DNA of 64,000 nucleotides from Shimia sp. GTDB taxonomy: Bacteria; Pseudomonadota; Alphaproteobacteria; Rhodobacterales; Rhodobacteraceae. Location: positions 62,001-126,000 of the forward strand of contig NZ_JAKVCW010000004.1 in the NCBI RefSeq assembly GCF_022448905.1, read 5' to 3'. Shown one piece after another: positions 1 to 10,733 of this stretch. Each line of letters begins with the position of its first letter. The stretch's first letter is position 1. The notes beneath the pieces were generated by a model. The model ran no database searches and was not told the DNA's origin. It saw only the letters and a list, made by a program, of their open reading frames with translations. A program made the position numbers and the translations under genes.

Positions 1-121
1 CGTTGGCATGGGCAAAGATCACACCATCTTTGCAACCGTCGACGGCAACGTGAAATTCCACAAAGGCCTCAAAGGCCGCACCTTTATTTCGGTTCTCCCG
101 GTGGCGGAGGCCGCTGAATAA
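1..121 (+). CDS. rpmA: 50S ribosomal protein L27, C-terminal end (partial)
   Basis: Structural protein of the large ribosomal subunit. The frame starting at base 2 reads [15 protein letters not shown], then a lysine-rich strand ([12 protein letters not shown]) and ends [10 protein letters not shown]-stop at 119-121. The GKDHTIFA and DG..VKF blocks are typical of the L27 C-terminal half. The start lies left of the window, where rplU (L21) would be expected next to it. A strong terminator follows 33 bases after the stop, so this looks like the end of an rplU-rpmA transcript. Confidence 0.93.
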   Translation, partial: VGMGKDHTIFATVDGNVKFHKGLKGRTFISVLPVAEAAE

Positions 122-153
122 GCCGAACCCGTAAAGGTTATGAGACATACAGG

Positions 154-187
154 GGGCCGGCTGACAAAGCCGGCCCTTTTTCTTTTT
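154..187 (+). terminator. Rho-independent terminator after rpmA
   Basis: Eight-base perfect stem (GGGCCGGC 154-161 with GCCGGCCC 169-176), loop of 7, then a T-rich run (177-187). It separates rpmA from the exporter gene that starts at 206. Confidence 0.9.
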
Positions 188-205
188 TGAGTTTTGAGAT
201 CCGAC

Positions 206-799
206 ATGAGCGTCGCTGTGATCAGTTTTAGCGTTTTTGCCGCAAGTCAGGTGGGTACACCTGGACCTGCGAATATGGCGCTATTGGCCACCGGCGCGCG
301 GTTTGGCTTTAAGGCAGCGCTGCCCTTTGTGGTTGGCGTGGCTTTGGGCAAACAGCTGATCATCTGGCCGATCGGGTTTGGTCTGATGGAACTGGCCGAG
401 GCGGTGCCGGAAGTCTTTGCAGCGCTTAAGTGGATCAGCGCCGCGTACATTTGCTGGCTCGCCTGGAAAGTCGCCAATTTGCGGCTGTCCCCAGACAGTG
501 GCGAGAGTGAACAGCCGCCCGGTTTTGCTGCCGGTCTGCTGGTGCACCCGCTCAATCCCAAAGCCTGGGCCATGATCGTGGCGGGTTTCACAAATTTTGT
601 CACACCCGCGACACCTGCCTTGCAAGCGACAGCGACCATCGCCATCTGCCTATTGGCGGCACAGGTGGTTTTTCATCCGATCTGGACCTACGCCGGAGAC
701 CGGATCGCCCGCACTGTGGCTGGCAAGCCCGCGGAAAAATATTTGATGCGCACTTTGGCTGCTTTGACAGTGGCTTCAGTGCTTTATGTGGTTCTTTGA
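206..799 (+). CDS. LysE/RhtB family amino-acid exporter
   Basis: Inner-membrane exporter of the LysE/RhtB superfamily, which moves amino acids or related metabolites out of the cell. The protein (197 aa from this start) opens with a hydrophobic helix and the family signature GTPGPANMALLATGARFGF near residues 17-35. It then has about five further hydrophobic segments and the central HPLNPKAW block typical of the family. ATG at 206 is preferred over an in-frame TTG at 194 because the conserved first helix begins right after it. Substrate cannot be told from sequence. The next gene starts 13 bases after the stop, so the two may be cotranscribed. Confidence 0.85.
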   Translation: MSVAVISFSVFAASQVGTPGPANMALLATGARFGFKAALPFVVGVALGKQLIIWPIGFGLMELAEAVPEVFAALKWISAAYICWLAWKVANLRLSPDSGESEQPPGFAAGLLVHPLNPKAWAMIVAGFTNFVTPATPALQATATIAICLLAAQVVFHPIWTYAGDRIARTVAGKPAEKYLMRTLAALTVASVLYVVL

Positions 800-812
800 G
801 GAGGAGACCGCG

Positions 813-1352
813 ATGAAATTGGACACCATCGTCAATCAGCCTGTTATTGAAGCAGAGCGTTTTGTTTTGCGCCCGCTGCGCCGGTCTGACCAGGGGCTGA
901 TCGAGATGCACACCGCGGATCGGGAGTTGGCGCGACTGACCGCGTCGATCCCGCACCCTTTGCCGCCGGGCTATATCGAAGCCTTTATCAACCGCGCGCA
1001 ATCCGACGGACGTGTTCAGGACGTTTGGGCCTTTGACGGTAGTGCGGATGGCCAACCTGAAGTCATGGGCCTGATCGGTTTGACCCGCATTGATGAGGGG
1101 CAGGTCGAGATCGCCTATTGGATCGGCAAAGCCTTCCGCAACACTGGGTTGGCCTCAGAAGCGGTCCGAGCGATGATTGCGGCCAACCCGCTCAACAGCA
1201 CAACGATCTTTGCCTCAGTGTTTCAGGACAACCCGGCCTCGGCCCGCGTGCTCACCAACTGCGGGTTCCAGTACCTTGGCGACGCCGAAAGCTTCTCTCT
1301 GGCGCGTGATGCGACTGTTCCAACCTGGACGTATAGTTTGAAACTGGATTGA
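813..1352 (+). CDS. GNAT family N-acetyltransferase (RimJ/RimL-like)
   Basis: Acetyl-CoA-dependent acetyltransferase of 179 aa. The opening ERFVLRPLRRSDQGLIEMH is the usual first strand-helix of RimJ/RimL-type GNATs. Later blocks match the fold: GLIGLTRIDEGQVEIAYWIGKAFRNTGLASEAVRAM, with the R-N-x-G-L-A acetyl-CoA loop, and NPASARVLTNCGF near the C-terminus. ATG 813 has a strong GAGGAG ribosome site at 798-806, overlapping the stop of the exporter upstream. The substrate is unknown; protein N-termini, antibiotics and small amines are all possible for this group. A second GNAT follows after 4 bases. Confidence 0.82.
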   Translation: MKLDTIVNQPVIEAERFVLRPLRRSDQGLIEMHTADRELARLTASIPHPLPPGYIEAFINRAQSDGRVQDVWAFDGSADGQPEVMGLIGLTRIDEGQVEIAYWIGKAFRNTGLASEAVRAMIAANPLNSTTIFASVFQDNPASARVLTNCGFQYLGDAESFSLARDATVPTWTYSLKLD

Positions 1353-1356
1353 TGCG

Positions 1357-1896
1357 ATGGACATCAAAACACAGCGGCTGGTTCTGCGCCAACTCTGCCC
1401 AGACGACGCTGGTTGGATTACAGAAGAAATCGCCAAGCCTGAGGTTCACCAATGGCTGACCTCGGTGCCTTGTCCTTTTCAGCGCGCACATGCCCGGGAG
1501 TTTATTGCGAGTTTTGCTGCTGAACCCGGCGCACGCATCATCGTTGAAAACGGTCGTCGGATCGGCCTGGTGTCAGTAAAACCAACCTCGCAATCCGCTG
1601 GGGAAAATGAAACTAGCCCGGAACTTGGATATTGGCTGGTGCAATCGGCTTGGGCGCGCGGGATTATGACAGAAGCTTCTAGCGCGCTAATTGATTGGTA
1701 CTTCCAAAACTTCGACCAATCCGTAGGGTCTGGTTGGGTTGAGGGCAACGCAAGGTCAGAACAGGTTTTAAGTAAACTGGGCTTTATTCCGACGGGAGAA
1801 ACGCGCCCTGAACCGTCACCCTTCAAAGGCGCTGACGTGCCGGTCGTGCGCGCAGAGCTAACCAAAGCGGCCTGGGCCGCCCGACATCATCCTTGA
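1357..1896 (+). CDS. GNAT family N-acetyltransferase
   Basis: Second RimJ/RimL-like acetyltransferase (179 aa), 4 bases after the first and probably translated with it. TQRLVLRQLCPDDAGWI is the N-terminal GNAT block; PELGYWLVQSAWARGIMTEASSALIDWYF contains the acetyl-CoA loop in a variant form (A-R-G-I-M in place of the usual R-G-x-G/A). VEGNARSEQVLSKLGF is the C-terminal motif. The two neighbours are only distantly alike, so this is not a recent tandem duplication. Substrate unknown. Confidence 0.8.
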   Translation: MDIKTQRLVLRQLCPDDAGWITEEIAKPEVHQWLTSVPCPFQRAHAREFIASFAAEPGARIIVENGRRIGLVSVKPTSQSAGENETSPELGYWLVQSAWARGIMTEASSALIDWYFQNFDQSVGSGWVEGNARSEQVLSKLGFIPTGETRPEPSPFKGADVPVVRAELTKAAWAARHHP

Positions 1897-4097
<2,201 letters not shown>

Positions 4098-4112
4098 GTT
4101 TCTTCTAACGAC

Positions 4113-4132
4113 AAATATCCTCGCCGAAGGCG
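4113..4132. repeat. Dispersed 20-bp intergenic repeat, copy 1
   Basis: AAATATCCTCGCCGAAGGCG in the proB-proA gap is identical to bases 34295-34314 in the acuI-dmdA gap. The second half, TCGCCGAAGGCGA here, can fold into a small hairpin (TCGCC/GGCGA, loop GAA). Function unknown; it sits within a probable proBA transcript. Confidence 0.75.
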
Positions 4133-4163
4133 AATTTACCAACCCTAGCAAAGGACTGAGACG

Positions 4164-5432
4164 ATGAAAGACATCGCAGACATCCCCGCCCTGATGGCCC
4201 AGATTGGCGAGAACGCCAAAGCGGCAAGCGCGGAGCTGGCCTTTGCCCCGCCGGAAACCAAACGCGCGGCGCTGGAAGCGGCGGCCGATGCCGTCTGGTC
4301 CCGCCGCAATGAGATCATCGAAGCCAATAAGAAAGACCTCGAATTCGGCCGCGACAAAGGCCTCTCGGATGCGATGATGGACCGTCTGATGCTGGACGAA
4401 GACCGTATCCAAGGCATCGTCACCGGTCTGCGGACAGTTGCGGCGCAAGATGATCCCGTTGGCGAAGTGCTGACCGAGTGGGACATGCCTTCGGGCCTCA
4501 ACATCCGCCGCGTACGTACTCCGCTCGGTGTGGTTGGCGTGATTTATGAAAGCCGGCCAAACGTGACTGCCGACGCCGGCGCGCTCTGCCTGAAATCCGG
4601 CAACGCGGTGATCCTGCGCGGTGGCTCAGAGAGCTTCCACAGTTCCGGTGCCATCCACGCTTGCTTAGTCGACGGTCTCAAGTCTGTAGGACTGCCGGAA
4701 GAGTGCATCCAGCTTGTGCCCACCCGTGACCGTGCGGCTGTGCAGGAACTGCTGACCATGGTTGATACTGTGGATGTGATTGTGCCGCGCGGCGGCAAAG
4801 GCCTGGTGGGTCTGGTGCAGCGCGAAGCCCGCGTGCCAGTGTTTGCGCACCTCGAAGGCATTGTGCACATCTACATCGACAAAGATGCCGATCCGAAGAA
4901 GACCCTCGATGTGGTCCTCAATGCCAAAACCCGGCGCACTGGCATTTGCGGCGCAGCAGAGTGTCTTTTGATCCATCAGGACATTGTTGACGGCCTCGGC
5001 ACCGAGGTGCTCACACTTCTGGCGAAAGCAGGCGTCATGCTGCATACGGACAGTGGTCTGCCAGTGGTCGAAGGCCGCACCACGCCCGCAACCGCGGACG
5101 ATTGGGGTAAAGAATACCTCGACATGGATATCGCCGCCAAAGTGGTTTCGGATGTGGACGCGGCCATCGCGCACATCCGTCAATTTGGCTCCAACCACAC
5201 CGACTGCATCCTGACCGAGAATGACGCCACCGCGTCGCGCTTCTTTGAGCGTCTGGATAGCGCCATCCTGATGCGCAACGCCTCCACGCAGTTTGCCGAT
5301 GGCGGTGAGTTTGGCATGGGCGCGGAGATCGGGATTGCCACCGGCAAGATGCACGCCCGTGGCCCGGTGGGCGCAGCACAGCTGACAAGCTTTAAATATT
5401 TGGTGGAAGGCGACGGCTCGACCCGCGCTTAA
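4164..5432 (+). CDS. proA: Gamma-glutamyl phosphate reductase
   Basis: Second step of proline synthesis: NADPH-dependent reduction of gamma-glutamyl phosphate to glutamate-5-semialdehyde. 422 aa of the aldehyde-dehydrogenase superfamily. Recognisable blocks are [47 protein letters not shown], the catalytic-cysteine region [15 protein letters not shown] (nucleophile in GICGAAE) and [24 protein letters not shown] near the C-terminus. Length and order are normal for ProA. It follows proB in the same direction and ends at a strong bidirectional terminator. Confidence 0.97.
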   Translation: MKDIADIPALMAQIGENAKAASAELAFAPPETKRAALEAAADAVWSRRNEIIEANKKDLEFGRDKGLSDAMMDRLMLDEDRIQGIVTGLRTVAAQDDPVGEVLTEWDMPSGLNIRRVRTPLGVVGVIYESRPNVTADAGALCLKSGNAVILRGGSESFHSSGAIHACLVDGLKSVGLPEECIQLVPTRDRAAVQELLTMVDTVDVIVPRGGKGLVGLVQREARVPVFAHLEGIVHIYIDKDADPKKTLDVVLNAKTRRTGICGAAECLLIHQDIVDGLGTEVLTLLAKAGVMLHTDSGLPVVEGRTTPATADDWGKEYLDMDIAAKVVSDVDAAIAHIRQFGSNHTDCILTENDATASRFFERLDSAILMRNASTQFADGGEFGMGAEIGIATGKMHARGPVGAAQLTSFKYLVEGDGSTRA

Positions 5433-5452
5433 GCGACAGGGAAATCAAAAAG

Positions 5453-5482
5453 AAAAGGGCGCCACCATCGGCGCCCTTTTTT
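5453..5482. terminator. Bidirectional terminator between proA and chpT
   Basis: AAAAGGGCGCC (5453-5463), loop ACCATC, GGCGCCCTTTT (5470-5480). An A-run on the left and T-run on the right let it serve both convergent genes, proA (+) and chpT (-). Confidence 0.9.
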
Positions 5483-5503
5483 GCTTTTTCTCCTGATGGC
5501 CGT

Positions 5504-6100
5504 TTAGAACGTCACTTCCAGACTCATGTCGGTGAGTTGCACCCCAAGGCTTCGGCCCAACAGCTTGGCCCCCTCTGGTAGCAGACCAAATTGAACCTGT
5601 GCTGGGACCAGATCGGCGGGCACCTCGCCCTTGCCAACCGGATCCCAAAGCGCCGTGTCCGCGCGCAGTTTTTCGCTTTCCGCCAAAAGCAACCACTTGT
5701 CGCCTTCTTTGGTCACGGTCACCGTGCCGCCAAAGGGCATCGAGGTGTCAAAACACATCAAGGTCAAAAACGCGAGGCGAAGTTCGGAGCGGGACACAGC
5801 ACCCTCGACCTCCCAATAGGTGGACACGCGGGAGCTCGCAGCCAGGCCTTGAATGATCGACTGAATCTCGGCTTCGCCCACCATCTGCGCATCGCTTGGC
5901 TGTCCAAAGGCCACGCGGAACAAACGGATGCGGGCATTTGCGTTGCTCACGCTGTCAGAGATCATTTCCATTTCCGGGCCCTTGGCGTCGCCGGTTAACG
6001 CGATCAATTCCAAGCCGTTTCCAATCGCGCCAACGGGGCTGATCAGATCGTGGCAGATCCGCGACCCTACCAATGCTGCGAAATCCGTATTATGTGACAT
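5504..6100 (-). CDS. chpT: Histidine phosphotransferase ChpT
   Basis: Phosphorelay protein that passes phosphate from the hybrid kinase CckA to CtrA (and CpdR) in alphaproteobacteria; in roseobacters this relay mainly controls motility and gene transfer. 198 aa. The N-terminal helix carries SRICHDLISPVGAIGNGLELI with the phospho-accepting histidine at residue 17. The rest is a degenerate HATPase-like domain lacking the ATP-binding N and G boxes, as known for ChpT (LRLAFLTLMCFDTSMPFGGTVTV). It is monocistronic and diverges from the DUF3553 gene with only 29 bases between start codons. Confidence 0.9.
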   Translation of the reverse strand: MSHNTDFAALVGSRICHDLISPVGAIGNGLELIALTGDAKGPEMEMISDSVSNANARIRLFRVAFGQPSDAQMVGEAEIQSIIQGLAASSRVSTYWEVEGAVSRSELRLAFLTLMCFDTSMPFGGTVTVTKEGDKWLLLAESEKLRADTALWDPVGKGEVPADLVPAQVQFGLLPEGAKLLGRSLGVQLTDMSLEVTF

Positions 6101-6129
6101 GCAACTTTCCTTTACTGCATGAGCGCCCG

Positions 6130-6324
6130 ATGAGCGATCTTAACTCTGACCTCAACGCCTTCCTCGAACCTGGCATGTTGGTGACGCACCCAAATCAGCC
6201 CGAATGGGGCGTGGGGCAGGTTCAGTCCAACATTCGCGGCAAAATAACCGTGAACTTCCGAGAGGCTGGCAAAGTTGTAATCGATGGTACGCGTGTCCTG
6301 TTGATGCCAGCCACAGAGACGTAA
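6130..6324 (+). CDS. DUF3553 domain protein
   Basis: Small soluble protein of 64 aa. FLEPGMLVTHPNQPEWGVGQVQSNIRGKITVNFREAGKVVI is an SH3-like beta-barrel of the kind called DUF3553, which resembles the CarD/UvrD-C-type tail. No function is established. The frame is open further upstream, but ATG 6130 is chosen because the conserved region begins just after it and the upstream stretch would overlap chpT. It diverges tightly from chpT, so the two share a promoter region. Confidence 0.75.
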   Translation: MSDLNSDLNAFLEPGMLVTHPNQPEWGVGQVQSNIRGKITVNFREAGKVVIDGTRVLLMPATET

Positions 6325-6446
6325 TTTGGTTAACAATTAGTGCACGAGTGGTGGAAATCGTCAACAGATCAGTTGCTTGGCAGGTGGTTGATTTCCGCCG
6401 ATGTGCCCAATAAAACGCCTTCAAACAAAGAGGATACCGCCGCCTG

Positions 6447-7226
6447 ATGAGCGCGCATACCCCGGATTTTAAGGTTAAGCTCGCTGAGACCGAGGCGGAG
6501 CTTCAAGCTGCACAGCGGCTGAGGTATCGTGTGTTTGTCGAGGAACTGGGCGGATCAGGCCCGCTGGTGGATCACGGGGCACGGCTGGAGAAAGACCAGT
6601 TTGATCCGTATTTTGACCACCTGATCCTGAAGGATCTGGCTCTCTCGGTGAACCCAATGGATCAGGTTGTCGGCGTATATCGTGTCCTGCGTGATGATGC
6701 AGCGGCTAACCTTGGCCGGTTTTACTCTGAGGATGAATATGACCTCAGCGTTTTGAAGTCTTCTGGCCGTAAGCTTCTGGAACTGGGGCGCTCCTGTCTG
6801 CATGGAGACTATCGTGGCGGGGCGGCCATGTTTCACCTCTGGAACGCGCTTGCTGGCTACGTGGCGGAACATGACATCGAAGTGCTGTTTGGCGTGGCGA
6901 GCTTTCATGGCACCGACGTGGCTGCCTTGGCGCAACCTTTATCGCTGCTGCACAACCGCCACCTTGCACCGGAGGACATCCGCCCCCGTGCCCAGGCGGA
7001 TGTGTTCCAGGCCATGGACCTCGTACCTGAGGATCACATCGATCGCCGCGCGGCCATGTTGGCTGTGCCGCCGCTCATCAAAGCTTATCTGCGCCTGGGC
7101 GGTTTTGTGGGTGAGGGTGCCTACCTCGACCATGCCTTTAACACCACGGATGTTTGTCTCATTCTGGATACCGCCCGCATGAACGAGAAAAACCGCGCGC
7201 TTTATACCAAGGAGCGCAATCTGTGA
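6447..7226 (+). CDS. olsB: L-ornithine N(alpha)-acyltransferase (lyso-ornithine lipid synthase)
   Basis: First step of ornithine-lipid synthesis: transfers a 3-hydroxyacyl group from acyl-ACP to the alpha-amine of ornithine. 259 aa of the GNAT-related OlsB family. Recognisable blocks are QRLRYRVFVEELGG with the DHGARLEKDQFDPYFDHL stretch, VGVYRVLR, and LLELGRSCLHGDYRGGAAMFHLW followed by LFGVASFHGTD. The stop overlaps the olsA start by 4 bases (GTGA). Ornithine lipids are phosphorus-free membrane lipids. In rhizobia olsB responds to phosphate limitation, but I find no Pho box in the 120 bases upstream here. Confidence 0.9.
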   Translation: MSAHTPDFKVKLAETEAELQAAQRLRYRVFVEELGGSGPLVDHGARLEKDQFDPYFDHLILKDLALSVNPMDQVVGVYRVLRDDAAANLGRFYSEDEYDLSVLKSSGRKLLELGRSCLHGDYRGGAAMFHLWNALAGYVAEHDIEVLFGVASFHGTDVAALAQPLSLLHNRHLAPEDIRPRAQADVFQAMDLVPEDHIDRRAAMLAVPPLIKAYLRLGGFVGEGAYLDHAFNTTDVCLILDTARMNEKNRALYTKERNL

Positions 7227-8050
7227 GCGTTTGGGAAAGTGAAGAGGGCTATCCGGAGCCGTTGAAGCTGGGATTTTGCGGCGTTCTGCGCGCCATTCTG
7301 CGCGGACTTCCTTTGGCGCTCCTCGTGTTTGGGTGTCTGCTGCTTCTGCTGCTCCTTCGCCTGGTCGAAAAGCCTCTGTTTGGCCTACGTCGCCCCTGGA
7401 CGCCCTTCATCACCCAGTTTGTTTGCCGAAACGCCTTCCGCTTAATGGGCATTCGCTTTGCCGTTCAAGGCACGCCGATCCGAGACCGTGGCGCTGTTGT
7501 GGCCAACCATTCCTCGTGGTTGGACATCTTTTCGTTAAACGCGGCGCAGCAGGTGTATTTCGTGTCCAAGGCCGAAGTGGCCAAGTGGCCCGGTATCGGC
7601 TGGTTGGCCAAAGCCACCGGCACTGTGTTCATCCGTCGTGACCGCCGCGAGGCCCGTGCGCAAAAACAGATCTTCGAAGACCGCCTTCTGGCTGGTCATC
7701 AGTTGCTGTTCTTCCCCGAGGGCACAAGCAGCGACAGCTTGCGGGTTTTACCATTTAAAACAACGCTCTTTGAAGCGTTCTTTGATCCGCGCTTAAAGGA
7801 TTTTATGCTGATCCAACCGGTCACGGTGCACTATCAGGCGCCCAAAGGCGAAGAGGCGCGTTTCTATGGCTGGTGGGGTGATATGGACTTTGCGCCGCAT
7901 CTTTTGTCCACCTTGGCCGCCCCACGTCAGGGGCGCATCGACGTGATTTATCACCCGCCTTTGAAGGTTGCAGATTACACCAACCGCAAGGCGCTGGCCA
8001 AATCGGCGGAGGACCAAATCCGCACAACGCTGAAAGAGCGCTTTGAATAA
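7223..8050 (+). CDS. olsA: Lyso-ornithine lipid O-acyltransferase (PlsC family)
   Basis: Second step of ornithine-lipid synthesis: esterifies the 3-hydroxyl of lyso-ornithine lipid. 275 aa from a GTG start that overlaps the olsB stop. One hydrophobic segment near residues 28-46 is followed by the 1-acylglycerol-3-phosphate acyltransferase signature: VVANHSSWLDIF (the H-x4-D catalytic motif), then VSKAEVAKWPGIGWLAKATGTVFIRRD and LLFFPEGTSSD (the FPEGT substrate motif). The tight coupling to olsB separates it from a general PlsC, although some OlsA enzymes also make phosphatidic acid. Confidence 0.88.
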   Translation: MSVWESEEGYPEPLKLGFCGVLRAILRGLPLALLVFGCLLLLLLLRLVEKPLFGLRRPWTPFITQFVCRNAFRLMGIRFAVQGTPIRDRGAVVANHSSWLDIFSLNAAQQVYFVSKAEVAKWPGIGWLAKATGTVFIRRDRREARAQKQIFEDRLLAGHQLLFFPEGTSSDSLRVLPFKTTLFEAFFDPRLKDFMLIQPVTVHYQAPKGEEARFYGWWGDMDFAPHLLSTLAAPRQGRIDVIYHPPLKVADYTNRKALAKSAEDQIRTTLKERFE

Positions 8051-8085
8051 TCGGTGTCGCCCTGCATTTAATGGGCGATACCCCC

Positions 8086-8114
8086 TTGCGCGCGGCCATT
8101 TCCTGCTGTAAACG
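8086..8114 (+). promoter_or_regulatory. Candidate sigma-70 promoter for rpsB-tsf
   Basis: TTGCGC (8086-8091), 17-base spacer, TAAACG (8109-8114), lying 36 bases downstream of olsA and about 140 bases before rpsB. Match judged by eye only. Confidence 0.4.
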
Positions 8115-8149
8115 CGCGCCATTCAAACCCGCAGGCGGGGTTTGGGTCG

Positions 8150-8207
8150 GGCAGGGGAGACATCCCTGCCAATCCGCCGGTTGGAGCTTCCTTATCTAAG
8201 GGCGCTC
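8150..8207 (+). promoter_or_regulatory. Structured 5' leader of rpsB
   Basis: Two hairpins in the long rpsB leader. GGCAGGG (8150-8156) pairs with CCCTGCC (8164-8170) around a 7-base loop. GAGC..CCTT (8184-8193) pairs with AAGG..GCTC (8198-8207) around ATCT. Autogenous control of rpsB-tsf through an mRNA leader is known in proteobacteria. That this structure does the same is inference. Confidence 0.45.
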
Positions 8208-8252
8208 TCACTTCTCCCCGCCAAGGCGTAAACCGGAAAAGGAAATACAAGC

Positions 8253-9023
8253 ATGGCTCTTCCTGAGTTCTCCATGCGCCAGCTGCTGGAAGCAGGCGTA
8301 CACTTTGGTCACCAAACACAGCGCTGGAACCCGCGCATGGGCCCGTTCATCTACGGCTCCCGCAACGGCATCCACATCATGGACCTGACCCAGACCGTTC
8401 CTATGTTGGACCAGGCTCTGACAGCCGTACGTGACACTGTTGCAAAAGGCGGCCGCGTTCTCTTCGTTGGCACCAAGCGTCAGGCCGCAGCGCCTATCGC
8501 AGACGCTGCAGAGAAATCTGCACAGTACTTCATGAACCACCGCTGGCTCGGCGGCACACTGACCAACTGGAAAACCGTGTCCCAGTCCATCAACCGTCTG
8601 AAAGAGATCGACGAGAAACTGGCATCCGGCGCAGAAGGCCTGACCAAAAAAGAGCGTCTGGGCATCGAGCGGGACCAGGAGAAGCTGCAAGCGTCCCTCG
8701 GCGGTATCCGCGACATGGGCGGCGTTCCTGACCTGCTGTTCGTCATCGACGTGAAAAAAGAAGCACTGGCCATCGCCGAAGCCAACAAACTGGGTATCCC
8801 AGTTGTGGCTGTGGTTGACACCAACTGCTCCCCTGACGGCGTTGACTACATCATCCCAGGCAACGACGACGCATCCCGCGCGATCTCCCTGTACTGCGAC
8901 CTCGCAGCACGTGCGGCGCTGGACGGCATGACCGCACAGCTGGGCGCCGCAGGCGTGGATCTGGGCGAGTTCGAAGCTCCGGTTGAAGAAGCCGTGGCCG
9001 AAGAAGCTGCCGCAGAAGCGTAA
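8253..9023 (+). CDS. rpsB: 30S ribosomal protein S2
   Basis: Small-subunit ribosomal protein needed for S1 binding. 256 aa. [45 protein letters not shown] is the hallmark N-terminus (given here only to identify it: the key block is GVHFGHQ..RWNP). [37 protein letters not shown] is the second conserved region. The C-terminal tail is acidic and alanine-rich. tsf follows after 80 bases in the same direction, the standard bacterial rpsB-tsf order. Confidence 0.98.
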   Translation: MALPEFSMRQLLEAGVHFGHQTQRWNPRMGPFIYGSRNGIHIMDLTQTVPMLDQALTAVRDTVAKGGRVLFVGTKRQAAAPIADAAEKSAQYFMNHRWLGGTLTNWKTVSQSINRLKEIDEKLASGAEGLTKKERLGIERDQEKLQASLGGIRDMGGVPDLLFVIDVKKEALAIAEANKLGIPVVAVVDTNCSPDGVDYIIPGNDDASRAISLYCDLAARAALDGMTAQLGAAGVDLGEFEAPVEEAVAEEAAAEA

Positions 9024-9103
9024 GCTTCCGCCGTTACACATTTGACATGGGGGCAGGGTACACCCGCCCCCACATTCCCAATTTCTGACGAGGAGAGCCA
9101 AAG

Positions 9104-9979
9104 ATGGCGATCACAGCAGCAATGGTTAAAGAACTGCGCGAGATGACCGGCGCAGGCATGATGGACGCGAAAAAAGCGTTGACCGAAACCAACGGCGACC
9201 AGGAAGCAGCAATCGATTGGCTGCGCACCAAAGGTCTGGCGAAAGCGGCCAAAAAATCTGGCCGTACCGCAGCCGAAGGTCTGGTGGCCGTGAAGGTTGA
9301 AGGTGGCAATGGTGTTGCCGTTGAGGTGAACTCCGAAACCGACTTCGTTGGCAAAAACGCTGACTTCCAGTCCATGGTTGCCAACATCGCAGGCGCAGCC
9401 ATCAACGTGTCCGACGTTGACGCGCTGAAAGCGGCTGATCTGGGCGGTAAGACCGTTGAAGAAACCGTGACCGACGCCGTTGCCACCATCGGTGAGAACA
9501 TGTCCGTACGCCGCATGGCGACTGTCGAAGGCGACGTTGTGACCTCCTACGTGCACAACCCAGCAACCGACGGCATGGGCAAAATCGGTGTTCTCGTGGC
9601 GCTGAAAGGCGGCGACGAAGCATTTGGTAAGCAGGTTGCCATGCACATCGCAGCGGCCAACCCACAGGCTCTGGGCGAAGACGACCTGGACCCAGCGGTT
9701 GTTGAAAAAGAGAAAAACGTTCAGATCGAGATCGCACGTGAATCCGGCAAGCCGGAGCAGGTGATCGAGAAGATGATCGTGGGCCGCATGAAGAAATTCA
9801 TGGCCGAAGTCACCCTGCTGGGCCAGAACTTCGTAATCAACCCAGATCTGACCGTTGCCGCCGCAGCGAAAGAAGCTGGCGCTGAAATCGTTGGTTACGT
9901 CCGCATGGAAGTGGGCGAAGGCATCGAGAAGAAAGAAGAAGACTTCGCAGCAGAAGTGGCCAAAGCCGCTCAGGGCTAA
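9104..9979 (+). CDS. tsf: Elongation factor Ts
   Basis: Guanine-nucleotide exchange factor for EF-Tu. 291 aa. The N-terminal UBA-like domain reads [22 protein letters not shown] with the conserved TGAG.MD.KKAL motif. [13 protein letters not shown] is the signature of the EF-Tu-contacting core, and [10 protein letters not shown] occurs in the dimerisation half. A GAGGAG ribosome site lies at 9090-9095. A strong terminator follows. Confidence 0.98.
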   Translation: MAITAAMVKELREMTGAGMMDAKKALTETNGDQEAAIDWLRTKGLAKAAKKSGRTAAEGLVAVKVEGGNGVAVEVNSETDFVGKNADFQSMVANIAGAAINVSDVDALKAADLGGKTVEETVTDAVATIGENMSVRRMATVEGDVVTSYVHNPATDGMGKIGVLVALKGGDEAFGKQVAMHIAAANPQALGEDDLDPAVVEKEKNVQIEIARESGKPEQVIEKMIVGRMKKFMAEVTLLGQNFVINPDLTVAAAAKEAGAEIVGYVRMEVGEGIEKKEEDFAAEVAKAAQG

Positions 9980-10003
9980 GCCCACCTGTACAAGTTTAGA
10001 GAG

Positions 10004-10033
10004 GGCCGCTCCAATTTGGGGCGGCCTTTTTTT
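10004..10033 (+). terminator. Rho-independent terminator after tsf
   Basis: GGCCGCTCC (10004-10012) pairs with GGGGCGGCC (10018-10026) with one G-U pair, followed by TTTTTTT. Confidence 0.92.
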
Positions 10034-10112
10034 GTGGGGAGGGGCATACGCTCACCCCGACGGTCGCAAAGGGTTGGGGAAGCGTCAGTACGACAAAGGT
10101 GTGTTCATATCT

Positions 10113-10655
10113 TTATCTTCTGGAGTTACGAACAGGGTGAGGGCTCTTACCACCTAAAAGTTCTGGATAGAAAACCGCACAACCACAACTTTCGAATGTA
10201 GACACAACTGGGTCTTGAAGCCGTGCGCCAAGGTCTTCCAGATTTGCAGTAAACTCGGCCCATGAATATACCAGAGCGGACATGTTCATTTCGACAAGCG
10301 CTGCTTCAATGGGGCCAGGGTCAGCTGCAAAATGTCCTTGAGAGTCCAATTCTATGTGGTCGCAAAATCGCTTATCTTTACCAAAGCAAGCCCCCCTATA
10401 GATGACGTTTATCGATCGGCCTGATTGGCAAAATTCCATTTTGAATCCGGCAGAGACCGTAGCGGTATGACCGTCCATGGTGGAGTGTCTTGACATGACC
10501 ACGCCGTTGCCAAGGTCACGATGACCGGAGACGGAATAGTTGGCTGTGGCGCTGGGATCTCTCAGCATGTTGAGACGGTCAACGCAAGGCATTGCGAAAG
10601 TAAGCTGTGCCATAAAAGTCAACGCGAGCATTGCGGCAAATACTATGAAACTCAT
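10113..10655 (-). CDS. Unrecognised secreted protein
   Basis: I do not recognise the family. From ATG 10655 the protein is 180 aa and begins with a clear signal peptide (MSFIVFAAMLALTFMAQLTFA, cleavage probably after TFA). The mature part holds about six cysteines (PCVDRL, EFCQSG, GACFGKDKRFC, ESCGC), which suggests disulfide bonds outside the cytoplasm. The frame is open for 16 more codons upstream, but the signal peptide fixes the likely start. It stands alone, facing the tsf terminator, with a strong hairpin 50 bases upstream of the start. Composition looks less GC-rich than the flanking core genes. The C-terminal 14 residues are basic and may not be conserved. Confidence 0.6.
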   Translation of the reverse strand: MSFIVFAAMLALTFMAQLTFAMPCVDRLNMLRDPSATANYSVSGHRDLGNGVVMSRHSTMDGHTATVSAGFKMEFCQSGRSINVIYRGACFGKDKRFCDHIELDSQGHFAADPGPIEAALVEMNMSALVYSWAEFTANLEDLGARLQDPVVSTFESCGCAVFYPELLGGKSPHPVRNSRR

Positions 10656-10705
10656 GGTCGTTACGCTTTCGTCAAATGCTAGGCGATTGGCAATTCGCCA
10701 CAAAA

Positions 10706-10733
10706 AACGGCGTCACCAGGAGATGACGCCGTT
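10706..10733 (-). terminator. Strong hairpin with T-run upstream of the secreted-protein gene
   Basis: Ten-base perfect stem AACGGCGTCA (10706-10715) / TGACGCCGTT (10724-10733), loop of 8. On the minus strand it is followed by TTTTTTG, the form of an intrinsic terminator. It lies between luxR and the secreted-protein gene, both minus strand, so it may end the luxR message or act as an attenuator for the gene below. Confidence 0.7.

Noticed and set aside
6325-6446. Pho box upstream of olsB, expected from rhizobial ornithine-lipid regulation
   Set aside because: No pair of CTGTCAT-like half-sites at 11-bp spacing is present.
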